Shown here in pieces: positions 19,549 to 29,948 of a DNA stretch of 64,000 bases (positions are counted from its first letter, which is position 1; each line of letters begins with the position of its first letter). The stretch covers positions 186,001 to 250,000 of the forward strand of contig NW_017566998.1 of the NCBI RefSeq assembly GCF_001661265.1, read 5' to 3'. Position numbers and translations under genes: made by a program. A model generated the notes under the pieces. It had not been told where the DNA came from, made no database searches, and saw only the letters and a list, made by a program, of their open reading frames with translations. The DNA comes from Saitoella complicata NRRL Y-17804 (taxonomy: Eukaryota; Ascomycota; Saitoellomycetes; Saitoellales; Saitoellaceae).

Positions 19549-22161
19549 TCATCTCCTCTTCAACATCCTACCCACCAGATCCTGCTTCTTGGACGTCAAT
19601 GTCTTGTTCACAGACTTATTGTACTCCTTATAGGCCATATCATCCGCTCCAGCGAGCGATGTAAGCGAAGCCGCGAATCGCTTAGCTTTGGGACCAGCTC
19701 CTGCACGATGCATTCCACCAGTCCGGCCCACAAAGTCGTCAGCATCGTCACCGATGTCCTCCTCGCCCGCCTCCTCATTCTGCAGCAAAACCTCCTGTAG
19801 GAGCTCTCGGCGCTCCGCCAAGGTGTTATATGCGATACTCGGCATACTCTCGATACCCTGCAAGTGCGTGATAACCTTGAAAGAGTAACCCTGATCAACC
19901 AAGAATGCTTGTCGCTTCGAAGAGTAGTACATTTCCTGCGTGTCCTTCGACACAAGACTGTAGAAGAACGCATTGAAGCCTTCATCATTCCTCCTCTTCG
20001 CACGAAGGATACGACCCAATCTCTGTGCTTCCTGACGACGACTTCCGTAATGCGAGGAAATTTGGATAAGACACGTTGCTTCCGGCAAATCAATGGAGGT
20101 ATCACCGACTTTCGACAAGAAGATGGTGTTCACCAACTCATTGTGCTGGAAGTTCTCCAAGATACGAAGACGCTCCTGCTGTGGCGTTCCACCAAAGATG
20201 AACGCCTTACCAAGCTTGAGTGCGTAAGCCTTCAACGCGTACACGTTGTCGGAGAAAACAATGATCTTATCACCCCGCTTCTCGTGGTAATCAATCAAGA
20301 ACTGACACGCCTGGAACTTCCTTGGGTTCATGATGTACAACAATGTCCTCTTCCTCAAGGACGCCTTTAAATACTCCTGGTAGAACTCCTGGGTCATGGG
20401 ACACCACACCTCAGCACACTGCACATTGGCAATATGCCCCTTCTGCGACAACTCCATCCAATTCGCCTCATACAACTTCGGCCCGATAAGGTAATTCAAA
20501 TCCACGATCTTGTCATCTTCACGGACCAGGGTAGCGGTGAGACCAAGTTTGGCGTGACATGGAATCACCTCCATGACTTTTCTGAACATGTTTGCGGGAA
20601 CGACGTGCACTTCGTCAAGCAACACGAAACCCCATTCACGGTTCTGCATCCACTCCATGATCTTTTGCGCATCATACGCACGTTTGTTGCGTTGTGCGAC
20701 CATGGAATAGGTAGACACCACGATACCAGCATCACCCTCGAACTTGTCTTTCGTGTCGGAGGTGAAGACTGCAATGGATGACGGTTTAACGTTACTCCAC
20801 TTGAGGAACTCAGCACGCCATTGCATGACAGACACAGAGGAAGTACACAGCACCAAGCAACTCTTCTTGATGGTACAGGCGGCGGTGATACCCACCAATG
20901 TCTTTCCCGCACCACATGGCAAGACGATGATTCCACTCCTCGCACGACCGTTACCAAACATCTTACTCAACGACTTCTCCTGATATGGTCGAATCTGGGT
21001 ACTTGGCTTTAAGTCAATGTCGAGATCGGCGTTGAGCTTGTCGTTTCTGAAATCGTATTCTTCGAGAGCGGGAATGTTGAGTTCGAACATGCGTCTCTTG
21101 ACTTGTTCCAGTTTATCTGCTGGAATTTCGAAGGAGTGGACAGCGTCTTCGTCGTCTTCCTCAACGTCAACTTCGTCAATACCCACGATCGAAGTAAACA
21201 GATCATCGTCGTTCTTCGGCTGCACGTCCTCCACTTTATCTCCCTCTGCACCATCCTTTTCCTCTGTCTTCGCACCCGTCTTATCCTTCCCAGTACCAGC
21301 AATAACCAACCCCTCCATCCTCGGAGCCCTCTCCTTCACAACCGCAACATCCGCCGCAGTCCCCTCCGTCTGAATCCGGCACGACCCGATTTGCGGATCC
21401 TGCAACATCGACTGCAGGAAATCCGCAGTCGTACTCTCGACGTAGTACCTGTTGCCCTTCAAGACGAGACGGACCTTACCTACGGCTTTGGTGACTTCGG
21501 TAATCCACTGCACGATGGATTTGGGGATGGTAAATTTTGAGAGTCGGTTTAGGACGGTAATGATGTCGTTAGGCTGCAATCCGACAGAGACAGCTGCGTG
21601 CATCGCGTTCTCTGTCAATGCATATTCGTGAATATGACTCGGACGACTGACGGGCTCCGCAATCGCAATCAAGAAGTCCTCTGCTTGTTCGGCCAACGGT
21701 GAAAACGCCTCCATATAAATCTTCGCAGACTTCGGATCAATCCACAACGGTCGAGAATCATGATCAGGCTTCAAATCCAACCATGAATGTTCGAATCTCT
21801 GAAACAAATGGCTGACAGAATCTCCCCTAAACTCCGCCGGCCGATCATCGAAATCATGCTCCTCATTCAACCCATCCGTGATCCGCGTTTTCACGGGTGC
21901 AGTCGAATCAGATCGTTTACTCGCTGCTGGTCGTTTTGATCTCAATGCAAGTGATTTCCTCGGTGCTGCGAATGCCTCGTCGTTGTCGTCAAAGCCTGCT
22001 TCGTCGTAGTTGTCGTCGGAGTAAGCGGCGATATCGTAGTCATCAAAGTTGCTCCCGTCTGAGAGATCCTCATCGGCGGCTCCCGTTGGACCTGATGCGG
22101 CGGCACGGCGGGCACGTTTGATCGTGGTGCTGGCCACCGAGGAACCGGCTCTCTTCGACAT
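19549..22161 (-). CDS. SSL2: TFIIH 3'-5' DNA helicase/translocase subunit (XPB)
   Basis: 870-residue intronless homologue of yeast Ssl2/Rad25 and human XPB, which opens promoters in transcription initiation and acts in nucleotide-excision repair. An acidic N-terminus is followed by a damage-recognition-like domain. Helicase motif I is [11 protein letters not shown] (about residue 413), and motif II is LLDEVHVV (DEVH box, about 515). A RED motif is visible in [12 protein letters not shown], and motif VI in [18 protein letters not shown]. The C-terminus [13 protein letters not shown] is basic. Length matches the family (about 800-850). The extended acidic, repeat-free N-terminus is the only lineage-specific part. 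Confidence 0.97.
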   Translation of the reverse strand: MSKRAGSSVASTTIKRARRAAASGPTGAADEDLSDGSNFDDYDIAAYSDDNYDEAGFDDNDEAFAAPRKSLALRSKRPAASKRSDSTAPVKTRITDGLNEEHDFDDRPAEFRGDSVSHLFQRFEHSWLDLKPDHDSRPLWIDPKSAKIYMEAFSPLAEQAEDFLIAIAEPVSRPSHIHEYALTENAMHAAVSVGLQPNDIITVLNRLSKFTIPKSIVQWITEVTKAVGKVRLVLKGNRYYVESTTADFLQSMLQDPQIGSCRIQTEGTAADVAVVKERAPRMEGLVIAGTGKDKTGAKTEEKDGAEGDKVEDVQPKNDDDLFTSIVGIDEVDVEEDDEDAVHSFEIPADKLEQVKRRMFELNIPALEEYDFRNDKLNADLDIDLKPSTQIRPYQEKSLSKMFGNGRARSGIIVLPCGAGKTLVGITAACTIKKSCLVLCTSSVSVMQWRAEFLKWSNVKPSSIAVFTSDTKDKFEGDAGIVVSTYSMVAQRNKRAYDAQKIMEWMQNREWGFVLLDEVHVVPANMFRKVMEVIPCHAKLGLTATLVREDDKIVDLNYLIGPKLYEANWMELSQKGHIANVQCAEVWCPMTQEFYQEYLKASLRKRTLLYIMNPRKFQACQFLIDYHEKRGDKIIVFSDNVYALKAYALKLGKAFIFGGTPQQERLRILENFQHNELVNTIFLSKVGDTSIDLPEATCLIQISSHYGSRRQEAQRLGRILRAKRRNDEGFNAFFYSLVSKDTQEMYYSSKRQAFLVDQGYSFKVITHLQGIESMPSIAYNTLAERRELLQEVLLQNEEAGEEDIGDDADDFVGRTGGMHRAGAGPKAKRFAASLTSLAGADDMAYKEYNKSVNKTLTSKKQDLVGRMLKRR

Positions 22162-22495
22162 CGCCGGCGCTGGTCACACTCAGCGAATAGGATATACCTC
22201 AGTGAATGCTCAGCAGATACCGTTCCGCACTTGTCCGTTCAGTTATAGACAGAGAGAGGGAAGGCGGACAGGAGGAGGGTGTGTATGCTCAGGGTGACTC
22301 GTGTTGGTATACGCTGCACGAACATGCAATGGACTGCACGGCCCCGGTAACGTCGCCACATTACGTAGTTCAGCAATACCGCAATTGTATGTGAATGGAG
22401 AATGCTTCATTCCTCCTTGATATCAATCCTAGATGCCATTACCTTTTGCCTATCTAACCATCCGTTTTCCTGTATAACGTCCAAGCCGTTTATAA

Positions 22496-23828
22496 TTACT
22501 TCGAATTCCCCGAGCTCGCGCTCTTCCTTCTCTTGAGTTCCTCCTGGACTGCCTGGTCGTACTGCTTCTTGGCAGCGTTTACCGCACCCTGATAGCCGGT
22601 CTTAATGCCCTCAAAAAATCCCATAGGCTTCTCCGGCGCAGCTCCTGGCTTTGGTGCTGGAGGCTTGGGAAGAGCGGGGATATGCAACTTCTTGCGCACA
22701 TTAGGATTGCGCAAAAGGACAGTTTGAATGACACTGAAGGCAGCATTCGGAACCCAGTAAGCAAAGACAGCAGCAGGAAGATTTGCGACGAAAGGGATGA
22801 CCAAGACGGCAAGCAACTGAAAGACGTTAATCATGGCCTTAGTGTTGGTATTGTGCCCAACCTCAGAACCCATACGAAGGGAGCTGATTGTTAACGCCGC
22901 AGAGATACATGGAAGGGCGACATATGGGTCGGCAGCAGTCAAGTCAAGGAACCAGTGCGTACCGCCAGTCTGGAATCCAGGCACAGGGAGGTCAGCCATG
23001 GCCCTCAAAGCGAGGAAGAAGGACATCATGACAGGGATTTGCAATGCCGGCAAAAGCAGAGGAGAGAGAGGGTTAGCTGTCTTGAACAATGCCCAAAGGG
23101 CCGCATAAGCCTCCTGTTGCTTGACTAGGTCACCTTCAGCACGAGCGTTCTTGAGCTTATTGGTGGCTTCGTCCATCTGAGGTCGAATCTTAGCAAGCTT
23201 CCCGGTACTACGGGCCACCTTGACAAAGAGCGGGAAGAGCGCAAAACGGATACCAATCGTCACAGCCGCAATGGTACCCCACCAAGGTAATCCCGTATAA
23301 ACGTGGGCAAGCTCCAGAATACCTTCCAAGGCACCAACCGGGGTCCAGTGAACCAAACCCATGGCCTTCAAGTCACCAATCTGGTGAGCAGCCTGTACCA
23401 TAGCTTCAGTGGTAAGAGGATCCACCACAGTCTGGAAAGATTCGGGAATAACGGGGAGTTCGGGCGTTGGTGCGGCGTCGGCAGCAGTCACGACTGGCAT
23501 GTGTGAGGTAGTGGTAGCTTGCAGACCACGCTGGACGTCGGCGAGATCGACAGCATTGTCGGTAACAGAAGGGACTGAGGAGTTGTTGCGAAGGGAAAGA
23601 AGGATGGGGCTAGAAGCCTTGTAGAATGGTGATGGTTGTGTCCGCCGACAGAGGATATGGATAGACCGAGAGAGTTGAGCAGGTTGGACGTACCCGAGCT
23701 TTGCACGGACGAGGCTTTGGGCGGAGAAGCTATGCAAAAGTAAGAAAAAGGGAAGGACACACGTAGATAAGGTAGAGAGCAAACCTTGATCCGGTCGATA
23801 ACCGGGCGTAAACTCTTGCGGCGGCCAT
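22496..23828 (-). CDS. OXA1: Mitochondrial inner-membrane insertase Oxa1
   Basis: Inserts mitochondrially made proteins (for example Cox2) into the inner membrane. Exon 1 is 23828..23785 and exon 2 is 23729..22496, giving 425 residues starting MAAARVYARLSTGSSFSAQS, a typical presequence. The YidC/Oxa1 core begins at EGILELAHVYTGLPWWGTIA and has five predicted membrane helices (including IPVMMSFFLALRAMADLPVP and LAVLVIPFVANLPAAVFAYW). The basic C-terminal tail (YDQAVQEELKRRKSASSGNS) is the region that contacts the mitoribosome in yeast. The 54-nt intron lies within the presequence. It is divergent from RTT109. Confidence 0.95.
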
Positions 23829-24000
23829 TATTGGTTGCTGCTGCAGTGCTGCACGTCCGTACGTACGGAGGGACTTAGGCGAAATTTCGACTTTAGCGGC
23901 GTCACGTAGACCACCCCGCGAAATCCCAGAAGCATGGGTGGTGGTGTACACCGACGCATATAAAAAGCGTCGAGCCCTTGGGAAGCAGACTGAGATCAGG
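23829..24000. promoter_or_regulatory. Bidirectional promoter OXA1/RTT109
   Basis: 172 bp separate the two divergent ATGs. It contains the near-palindromic stretch CGTCCGTACGTACGG. Confidence 0.5.
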
Positions 24001-25404
24001 ATGGCCTCGAGTCTTAAACACTACCTGGAAAGATATATTCCGGCGTCGGATTTTCATTACGATGCCTACTACCTCCATACACCTCCAAAGAAGGAAAAGG
24101 CCCTCGCGCGTCCTCCTAAAGGAATGCGACCCACACCGACGACCGTTGCGCACCATCTCTTTGCCCTGGCTCACAATGGACACCTGATTTGTGCAATCGA
24201 GGCGCTGGTATACACAACGAAAGACCTGACGACTCTGTATGTAAGCAAAGTCGACACAACCGGGTATAAACCGCCAAAGACACAAAGTCCCGTCCGAGGA
24301 GCCATTGCGGGATTCCTTGCGTACTTGTACTTGGTATACAAGAAGAAGGAGGGCTCGAGGTTGCGGTTGAGCTTATTTGCGAAGTCCCAGCCGCAGTATC
24401 TCTTTCCGGACTCGGCGAAGAACCAGAATAAGCATGTCGTGGACGACGGCGGATTGATCAAGTGGTGGGTCAAAACTTCCGATCTTGCCATACCAGAGTC
24501 GAGTAAGAGATACTTAATTGTACCAGGAATGGACAGGTATGATACGCGAAAGTTCTGGGCGGGATCGAAGCTTGATTGGGTGACGGGGCATCCATACGGT
24601 GATCCGAAAGATCCGAATTCCTCGATTGCACGAGAGTGTATACCTTGTTTGCCGGATGATCCGAAGGCACGGTATGTTGCTGAGCTTGATGATAACGGGT
24701 CCGGCGCTACTATGACACTCTCTCAGTTTTGGACGACAATGGAGTTTCGACAGGAATGCTCCGCGGGACGGATGGTTGGGTTCATTTCAGTGGAAGCGGT
24801 CGCGAAAGAGGGGTCGTCGGTGGACAACAATATGGAAGGGAAAACTCTGGACGACAAGCAATACAAGAGAGCCTTTGAGGTGCTGATCAAGAACGACTTT
24901 AGCACCGATGAGTTCTGCAAGAAGTCAACGGAGGCGTTCGTCCGCAGCGCCGGTAAGATAATGGGGCTGCCAGAGGGGGATAGGGAGTGGGGTTTCATCG
25001 TGGTTGGAACGAAAGACGTTACGAATGGGAGTACAACAGCATGCGCGGGCGCTGCTAATATATTGTCAGTGAGGAGGAAGGCGCCCGAGCCCGCTGTATG
25101 TGATGGTGTGATTAAATTACAGCCTCGAAAAAAGGTAAAAGTCGAGAGTGCGACGTCGACAGATGTCGGAGTAAACGTCTTGCAGCCACGGAAGAGAGAG
25201 GACACGCCGAAAGTGGAGGCTCCGGCTGTGAACGTGCTTCAGCCCAGGCGAAAAGGAGAAGCTCAATATGAGGCAGGACAAGAGAGCGTTAACGTGCTTC
25301 AGCCGAGACGGAAGGAGAAGACACCGGTCGAGGATACAGAACCAAAGGTGAATGTCCTTCAGCCAAGGCGAAAGGAGGCGAAAAAAGCCAACTCAGTAGA
25401 ATAA
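24001..25404 (+). CDS. RTT109: Histone acetyltransferase Rtt109 (KAT11) with C-terminal LQPR repeats
   Basis: Acetylates histone H3 (Lys56 in yeast) on newly made histones, with Asf1/Vps75, for replication-coupled chromatin assembly. 467 residues, no intron; ATG at 24001. The catalytic fold is recognisable in LKHYLERYIPASDFHYDAYY, GGLIKWWVKTSDLAIPESSK, IPGM-like VPGMDRYDTRKFWAG, DWVTGHPYGD and FWTTMEFRQECSAGRMVGFI. The C-terminal ~100 residues hold five spaced copies of V-x-x-LQPR-[KR] (residues about 370, 391, 410, 430, 450). Rtt109 normally ends in one basic tail, so the expansion is unusual. RTT109 and SPO11 converge with their stops 31 bp apart. Confidence 0.93.
   Translation: MASSLKHYLERYIPASDFHYDAYYLHTPPKKEKALARPPKGMRPTPTTVAHHLFALAHNGHLICAIEALVYTTKDLTTLYVSKVDTTGYKPPKTQSPVRGAIAGFLAYLYLVYKKKEGSRLRLSLFAKSQPQYLFPDSAKNQNKHVVDDGGLIKWWVKTSDLAIPESSKRYLIVPGMDRYDTRKFWAGSKLDWVTGHPYGDPKDPNSSIARECIPCLPDDPKARYVAELDDNGSGATMTLSQFWTTMEFRQECSAGRMVGFISVEAVAKEGSSVDNNMEGKTLDDKQYKRAFEVLIKNDFSTDEFCKKSTEAFVRSAGKIMGLPEGDREWGFIVVGTKDVTNGSTTACAGAANILSVRRKAPEPAVCDGVIKLQPRKKVKVESATSTDVGVNVLQPRKREDTPKVEAPAVNVLQPRRKGEAQYEAGQESVNVLQPRRKEKTPVEDTEPKVNVLQPRRKEAKKANSVE
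25108..25380 (+). repeat. Five diverged tandem units encoding VNVLQPRRK in RTT109
   Basis: In-frame units start at 25108, 25171, 25228, 25288 and 25348, spaced 63, 57, 60 and 60 nt. Each encodes V-x-x-LQPR followed by Lys/Arg and an acidic spacer. The last four are most alike; the first reads VIKLQPRKK. Confidence 0.85.
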
Positions 25405-25435
25405 ATCTAGCAGTCGTATACCACATTATACCCTC

Positions 25436-26856
25436 CTACACCCAGTCCCTCTCCCTAATCCTCCTCCCAATCCACCTCCCCAACCCCTCGTTCCCACTCT
25501 CAACCCCCTGAATCTCACCCTTCCTCCCCATCCACAACATCCTTCTCACCTCCTCCCTGACCTCCTTTCTCACTCCCTTCCTGCCCAATATCCCCACACA
25601 CATCCTCCTATCCTTGCTCGTCATCTGTAGCAGATTCTCGCTCGGAATATCACCCGACCGTACGCCGAGGAGACGAAGAGAGGGAACGGAGAGGAGGATG
25701 TTTTGGTGCGCGAGGGAAGTGGAGCCGCAGGTGTAGGTCAGGAGGATATCAAAGCCGTGGGGGTCGTGGTCGACGAGGGCTAGGAGGGGGAGAGTTGGGG
25801 AGGTTGTGTGGAGGAGGTGGAGGAGGGCGCGGGTTGAGAGGTCGGGGTAACCTTTTGCCTGTGTATAACCACTTAGCAGAACGACTGGTGCCTTTCATTA
25901 GGGTTATCCACACCGTGATTAGGATACCTGGCCCACCATCGACATTGTCCTTCCAGAATCCGCTAGTCGCAAGACCACGAAATGTGGCCTCCTTCTCTAT
26001 CACCAGCACCCATTTAACTTCTTCACCAACGTCCACTCCCCTAACCTGTCCCGCATCCAGCACTAGCACTCCCTCAGTCTCTCCACACTCCACCCTCCCC
26101 CCATCATCCCTCAAGATCACTACATTCCCACACACCAATCCCTTAGCGGCTGCAACGACATTCAGGTCGGACCGATTGACGGAGAGCGTGCATGCGATAT
26201 CGTCGATTTGGGTGTCGACAGTGCGCTGGGAGCGATAGAGTGCGGGAGCAGTGTAGTAGATGTCACGTTTTGTGGTGATCGTGTTCGTGAGAAGGACAGT
26301 GTGGACGGCGTCGAGGGTGTGGATGAGGGTAGCTTCGACGTGTTAGCTTAAGAGTGCGAGTGTTTCTTGGGGAATGGAACTCACTGAATCTCCAGATAGA
26401 CTCGTCGTCCTTGGCGTCAACCATCTTGATGCGTTTCATGCTGCCATTAGCTGCTCTCTGAAATGTTCCAGTTTCTGCTTCGAAAACACTGTTCTTTGCG
26501 TTGCGACGCGCCAATTCAATGTAGACATCCTCTCCTGATACAAGAGCGTCAACGACGGACTTGATGATAGCCTCAACGGACTTGACGAGCTCTGCCCTTC
26601 GTATAGAACGCTCTTTGACTTCTTCTTGGCGGATATATGCTGCGTCCTGGTCCTTGGACGGTGTTTCTGACAGCGGAGGCGTGGGAAAGGACGCACACAC
26701 GCTGGTCGTCCTCTCGACTTTGGCAGCATCTTCAGCTTCAGACAGGCCTGAAGCGTTAACCAACAGCGAAGAAAGCTCCATTGAGAAGATAGTTGGAGTA
26801 TCGATGTTCGGAGGGAAAAGGAGGTGGTCAATAAGGTTTCCATTCAGGGCGTTCAT
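25436..26856 (-). CDS. SPO11: Meiotic DNA double-strand-break transesterase Spo11
   Basis: Topoisomerase VI-A-like protein that makes meiotic double-strand breaks. Exons 26856..26385, 26332..25914 and 25858..25436 give 437 residues. The winged-helix (5Y-CAP) domain has the catalytic tyrosine pair in TTKRDIYYTAPALYRSQRTV. The Toprim domain has its glutamate in WVLVIEKEATFRGL and the DxD metal site in ALVDHDPHGFDILLTY. The usual GKGYPD motif appears as ILITAKGYPDLSTRALL and is restored only by the second splice (GTGTGG donor). The C-terminus ends RWIGRRIRERDWV. Both introns are about 50 nt. All key residues are present, so a sexual cycle is likely. It is head-to-head with the CID/RS gene, 96 bp away. 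Confidence 0.92.
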
Positions 26857-26952
26857 GCAGGCCGCCGTACGTCAGCGGTTCCCGATATACGGCCGAGGAC
26901 GAAGAAAACAACAAGTTCTTCAAGATCCTGAAGATCCTGTTCAAGAGCTGAG
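26857..26952. promoter_or_regulatory. Very short bidirectional promoter SPO11 / CID-RS gene
   Basis: Only 96 bp lie between the two divergent ATGs. One gene is meiosis-specific in known fungi and the other is likely constitutive, so at least one promoter probably extends into coding sequence. Confidence 0.5.
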
Positions 26953-28212
26953 ATGGATACTGCTATGGAAGGCATGAGAAGGCATGCGCCGGATCTTGAG
27001 GTTGTCATCTTCGGGAAACTGTTGCGCAGGCTCGCTCGCCGAACGTCGCCTACGAACGTGCAAAACGCAAAACGATGGGTCATTCGGCATTGTACCGCGA
27101 CCGCCTCGGTTGATGCACTTGGAAAGGTCCTCGTCACTTTTGCGAAGGTCAAAGATACCTTTAAGGAGCGTCTTAGCATCCTATACCTCGTCAACGACAT
27201 CCTACACCACTACAAGCAGACCTCCAGGCCAGAGCTCACCTCAGCGTTCCAGCCCTCCCTACTCCCTCTCCTAAGATCAGCACACTATGCACACCTAGGA
27301 TCAGATTCAACGACAGCAGACGAAGAAAAGAGCAAAGTCACGAACCTACTCGAAATCTGGACCCGAAAAGAATACCTCCCAACCGTCGCCCTTATTGGCC
27401 TCAAAGCCGGACTCCTCGTCCCACCCAAAGAATTAGCCGCCACCACGAAACCAAGACCATCATCAACTCCATCGTGTACGGTGTACAAACCAACAATGCA
27501 CGGCAACTCCTCCGACCCTTACTTCCTCCAGCCCGTCTCCTGCCTCCTCCAAGCACACATCCCCGGCGTGAGCACCCTCAATCCCTCCCGTGTCCGTCCA
27601 GTCCCTCTATCAACCACCACCGACCCTAAAGTGATGGAAGCGCTCGAGGAGTTCTATGAGAAGGAGAGGAAAGGGTGGGAGTGGGAGTGGATGGAAGAGG
27701 AGGAAGAGGAAGACGGGGAGGAGGAGATGAGATGGGAGGGGTGTGATGTGCAGTTCTGGAGGGGGAGGGAGGCGGAGTGGGAGGAGGAAATGGAGATGCT
27801 ACGCAAGAGGAGGGAGAGGTCTGTGAGCAGAGGCAGAAGCAAGAGTTTATCGAGGTCGAGGTCAAGGGAAAGGAGACGGTCATACCCACGCTCTCGTTCA
27901 TTATCTCGCTCGAGGTCGCCACCGAGACGGAGACGGAGCTATTCCCGGTCGCGATCGCTATCGCGCTCTGACTCTCGGTCGCGCTCTCGATCACCCCTCC
28001 GTCAATCTCGGTTTGACCAACCTCCGGGACCCGGGACATATGCCTACCCTCCAACGACTATGGGTGGCCGCGTACTCCCTCCACCGACAAACCAGGGTAC
28101 TACGAGTATCGCGCCGGGGATGCAACCACGAGGGCTGCCGGCGCCGACGAGGCAGGGTTATATGGGCGGTGGAGCATACGATGGGGATTATCAAAGTGGT
28201 TCAAGGAGGTAG
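26953..28212 (+). CDS. CID-domain and RS-domain protein (CHERP/SR140-like splicing-associated)
   Basis: 419 residues, single exon. Residues ~1-120 form a CTD-interacting domain (CID) of helices: SPTNVQNAKRWVIRHCTATA, then LSILYLVNDILHHYKQTS and VTNLLEIWTRKEYLPTVALI. Such domains read RNA polymerase II tail phosphorylation. An acidic stretch (WMEEEEEEDGEEE) is followed by an Arg-Ser domain (repeats of SRSRS and RRRSYSRSRSLSRSDSRSRS) and a Gly/Pro-rich tail. This order resembles human CHERP without its N-terminal SURP domain, so a role in splicing or 3'-end processing is probable. The ATG at 26953 is taken because the upstream sequence is closed in frame. Confidence 0.75.
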   Translation: MDTAMEGMRRHAPDLEVVIFGKLLRRLARRTSPTNVQNAKRWVIRHCTATASVDALGKVLVTFAKVKDTFKERLSILYLVNDILHHYKQTSRPELTSAFQPSLLPLLRSAHYAHLGSDSTTADEEKSKVTNLLEIWTRKEYLPTVALIGLKAGLLVPPKELAATTKPRPSSTPSCTVYKPTMHGNSSDPYFLQPVSCLLQAHIPGVSTLNPSRVRPVPLSTTTDPKVMEALEEFYEKERKGWEWEWMEEEEEEDGEEEMRWEGCDVQFWRGREAEWEEEMEMLRKRRERSVSRGRSKSLSRSRSRERRRSYPRSRSLSRSRSPPRRRRSYSRSRSLSRSDSRSRSRSPLRQSRFDQPPGPGTYAYPPTTMGGRVLPPPTNQGTTSIAPGMQPRGLPAPTRQGYMGGGAYDGDYQSGSRR

Positions 28213-29660
28213 GTTGATGCGACTGGACGGGTGTTGAACGACAGATGTAGTCGAAAGCGAACGGTAAGAGCCGAATCGAAGAACAGCGCAAACCTAATTC
28301 TACTCATCTCCACGTCATCTCATCCAGGCCCATTGATCGCGGCTCGGGCCCTTTTTCGAAGCATCGCATAAGCTTCAACGCTTGACTCGGACGTCGATCA
28401 CGGAATGAAGCGACGCGGCATCCATGTCGAGTCTCCCCAGTTGCCAGATCCGTAAAGTCTTATGTGATGAGGACTTACGCGTGGGCATGGTTTCCCCACA
28501 CCCCTACCCCATGCATTCCATTCCCCACCACCTGTCAACCCCATGCATCTTACCATTCGCCTCCATTCGTTCATATGTCCCACACTCCTTCAGTTCATAA
28601 TATTCTCCCGAGTCAAGCCCAGCGAACCAGCGCCATTCCCGCTCTCCCGCAAGTCCCAATCCTTGTCGACTCCGCGGCCGGGGGAGGGTGAATCTCCGCG
28701 CGGACATATGTCGACACAAGTTTAAACTATATTCATTTCAGAGGCTAGAACGTGACATGTGGCGAGTTTTGGGTACATTGAGTCGCAGCTCTTGATGGAC
28801 TTGAAGGAAGCTTACGAACGCTTGCGTCGCTTGTGGTTTCTAGACCTTGGGAAGTAGATTCTGGACTTGCTTAGGTTGCCCCCGTACATTGATGAGAGAG
28901 ACTAGAGGTTTAGAGTAGGACCCTGAAGAGAGAGATCTGGAGCTGGCTGGGAACGCGACGGCGGCTGGACGCATCGAGAGCGACTGTTGACAGTTGCGGG
29001 TACAGGCGCGCGGCACCAGACGTATCCGCGGAGGAGGTGGTCCGCGCTTTGACGTCCGCATCCCGTGTTTACTTGGTTGGAACCTGGAACAAAGAAAGCG
29101 GCAGAAGAGCCCCTTGCGATTGAAGTCGAAAAGGAAGAAGCCTAGGGAGTTTAGTCACGGCCCAAAGCGAGGCGAGTTTTGCCCTTTGTGGGATGGCGTA
29201 AGCCTCGCCGACGCTTGCCGGGTTTCGGCAGATTTCCCCTCGTGATCGGTGAACCGTGTGACAGTCGTTTTGCTCATCAAAGACGACGGCACGGGGGATG
29301 TATGCTCATCGTCTATGCTCCTGCTCTGCTTACAAGGTCGATTCTCCTACGATGGGAGATTTCCGAGTTTGCTGGCGATCGGCAGTTCTCCACCTGCATT
29401 CGGCTAAGAGAACTCAATGCAGGCAGTCCGGCCAGACACGGACTAGCGCAAACTCAGAAGGAGAGGGGACTGGAGTGTAACGTAGACGGAAGGTAACGTA
29501 GACAGACGGTAGGAGGGCGAGAAAGAAGAACATCCTCCTCCTCCTTCCCTGCCCGTGATCTCCAGCATTGGCCTGGATGACAGCTTCCTCACTGACATCG
29601 CGCCATCTGACCCCGTGTGGACGTCTCGGCGCGGCCCCAGATTCATACGTACGCTGGACG

Positions 29661-29747
29661 CCCCCCGGAGAACATAATCCGGGGCCACACAGCCGTGAAA
29701 ACCTGCAGTCTCTTTCATTTCACCGCGGAGATCTACCTCCGGGGCCA
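29661..29747. promoter_or_regulatory. Candidate CreA/Mig1-type carbon-repression sites
   Basis: CCCCCCGG lies at 29661-29668. Two direct copies of TCCGGGGCCA are at 29678 and 29738, 60 bp apart. They match the CreA core SYGGRG. The position about 200-290 bp before a sugar transporter ATG fits glucose repression, though this is inferred from motif and context. Confidence 0.5.
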
Positions 29748-29867
29748 TCAAAACACTTTCGATCTCCTAGGAATCAACACAATTTTTTCTTGTCTTACCC
29801 ACTCCCCTCATCCGTTTCTGCCCCAGACCCCGCAAACTGGGGAACGACTACGCGATCGCTTCCAAGG

Positions 29868-29873
29868 TATAAG
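29868..29873 (+). promoter_or_regulatory. TATA box of the sugar transporter gene
   Basis: TATAAG lies 81 bp upstream of the ATG at 29949 and is followed by a pyrimidine- and A-rich leader. Confidence 0.5.
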
Positions 29874-29948
29874 TAGGAGCTGAGCCCCCACCTCCTCATC
29901 CATCATCAACTCACTTCGCCGAGCACTGCCTCCACCAACGACATAGTC

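Larger units (their letters stand above)
28213..29948. other. Long gene-free region upstream of the sugar transporter
   Basis: 1.7 kb without a credible coding frame on either strand. The first part is the 3' flank of the CID/RS gene. The last 400 bp look like a regulated promoter, with C/G-rich blocks, paired CCGGGGCCA sites and a TATA box. The middle could hide a non-coding RNA, but nothing in the sequence shows one. Confidence 0.6.
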
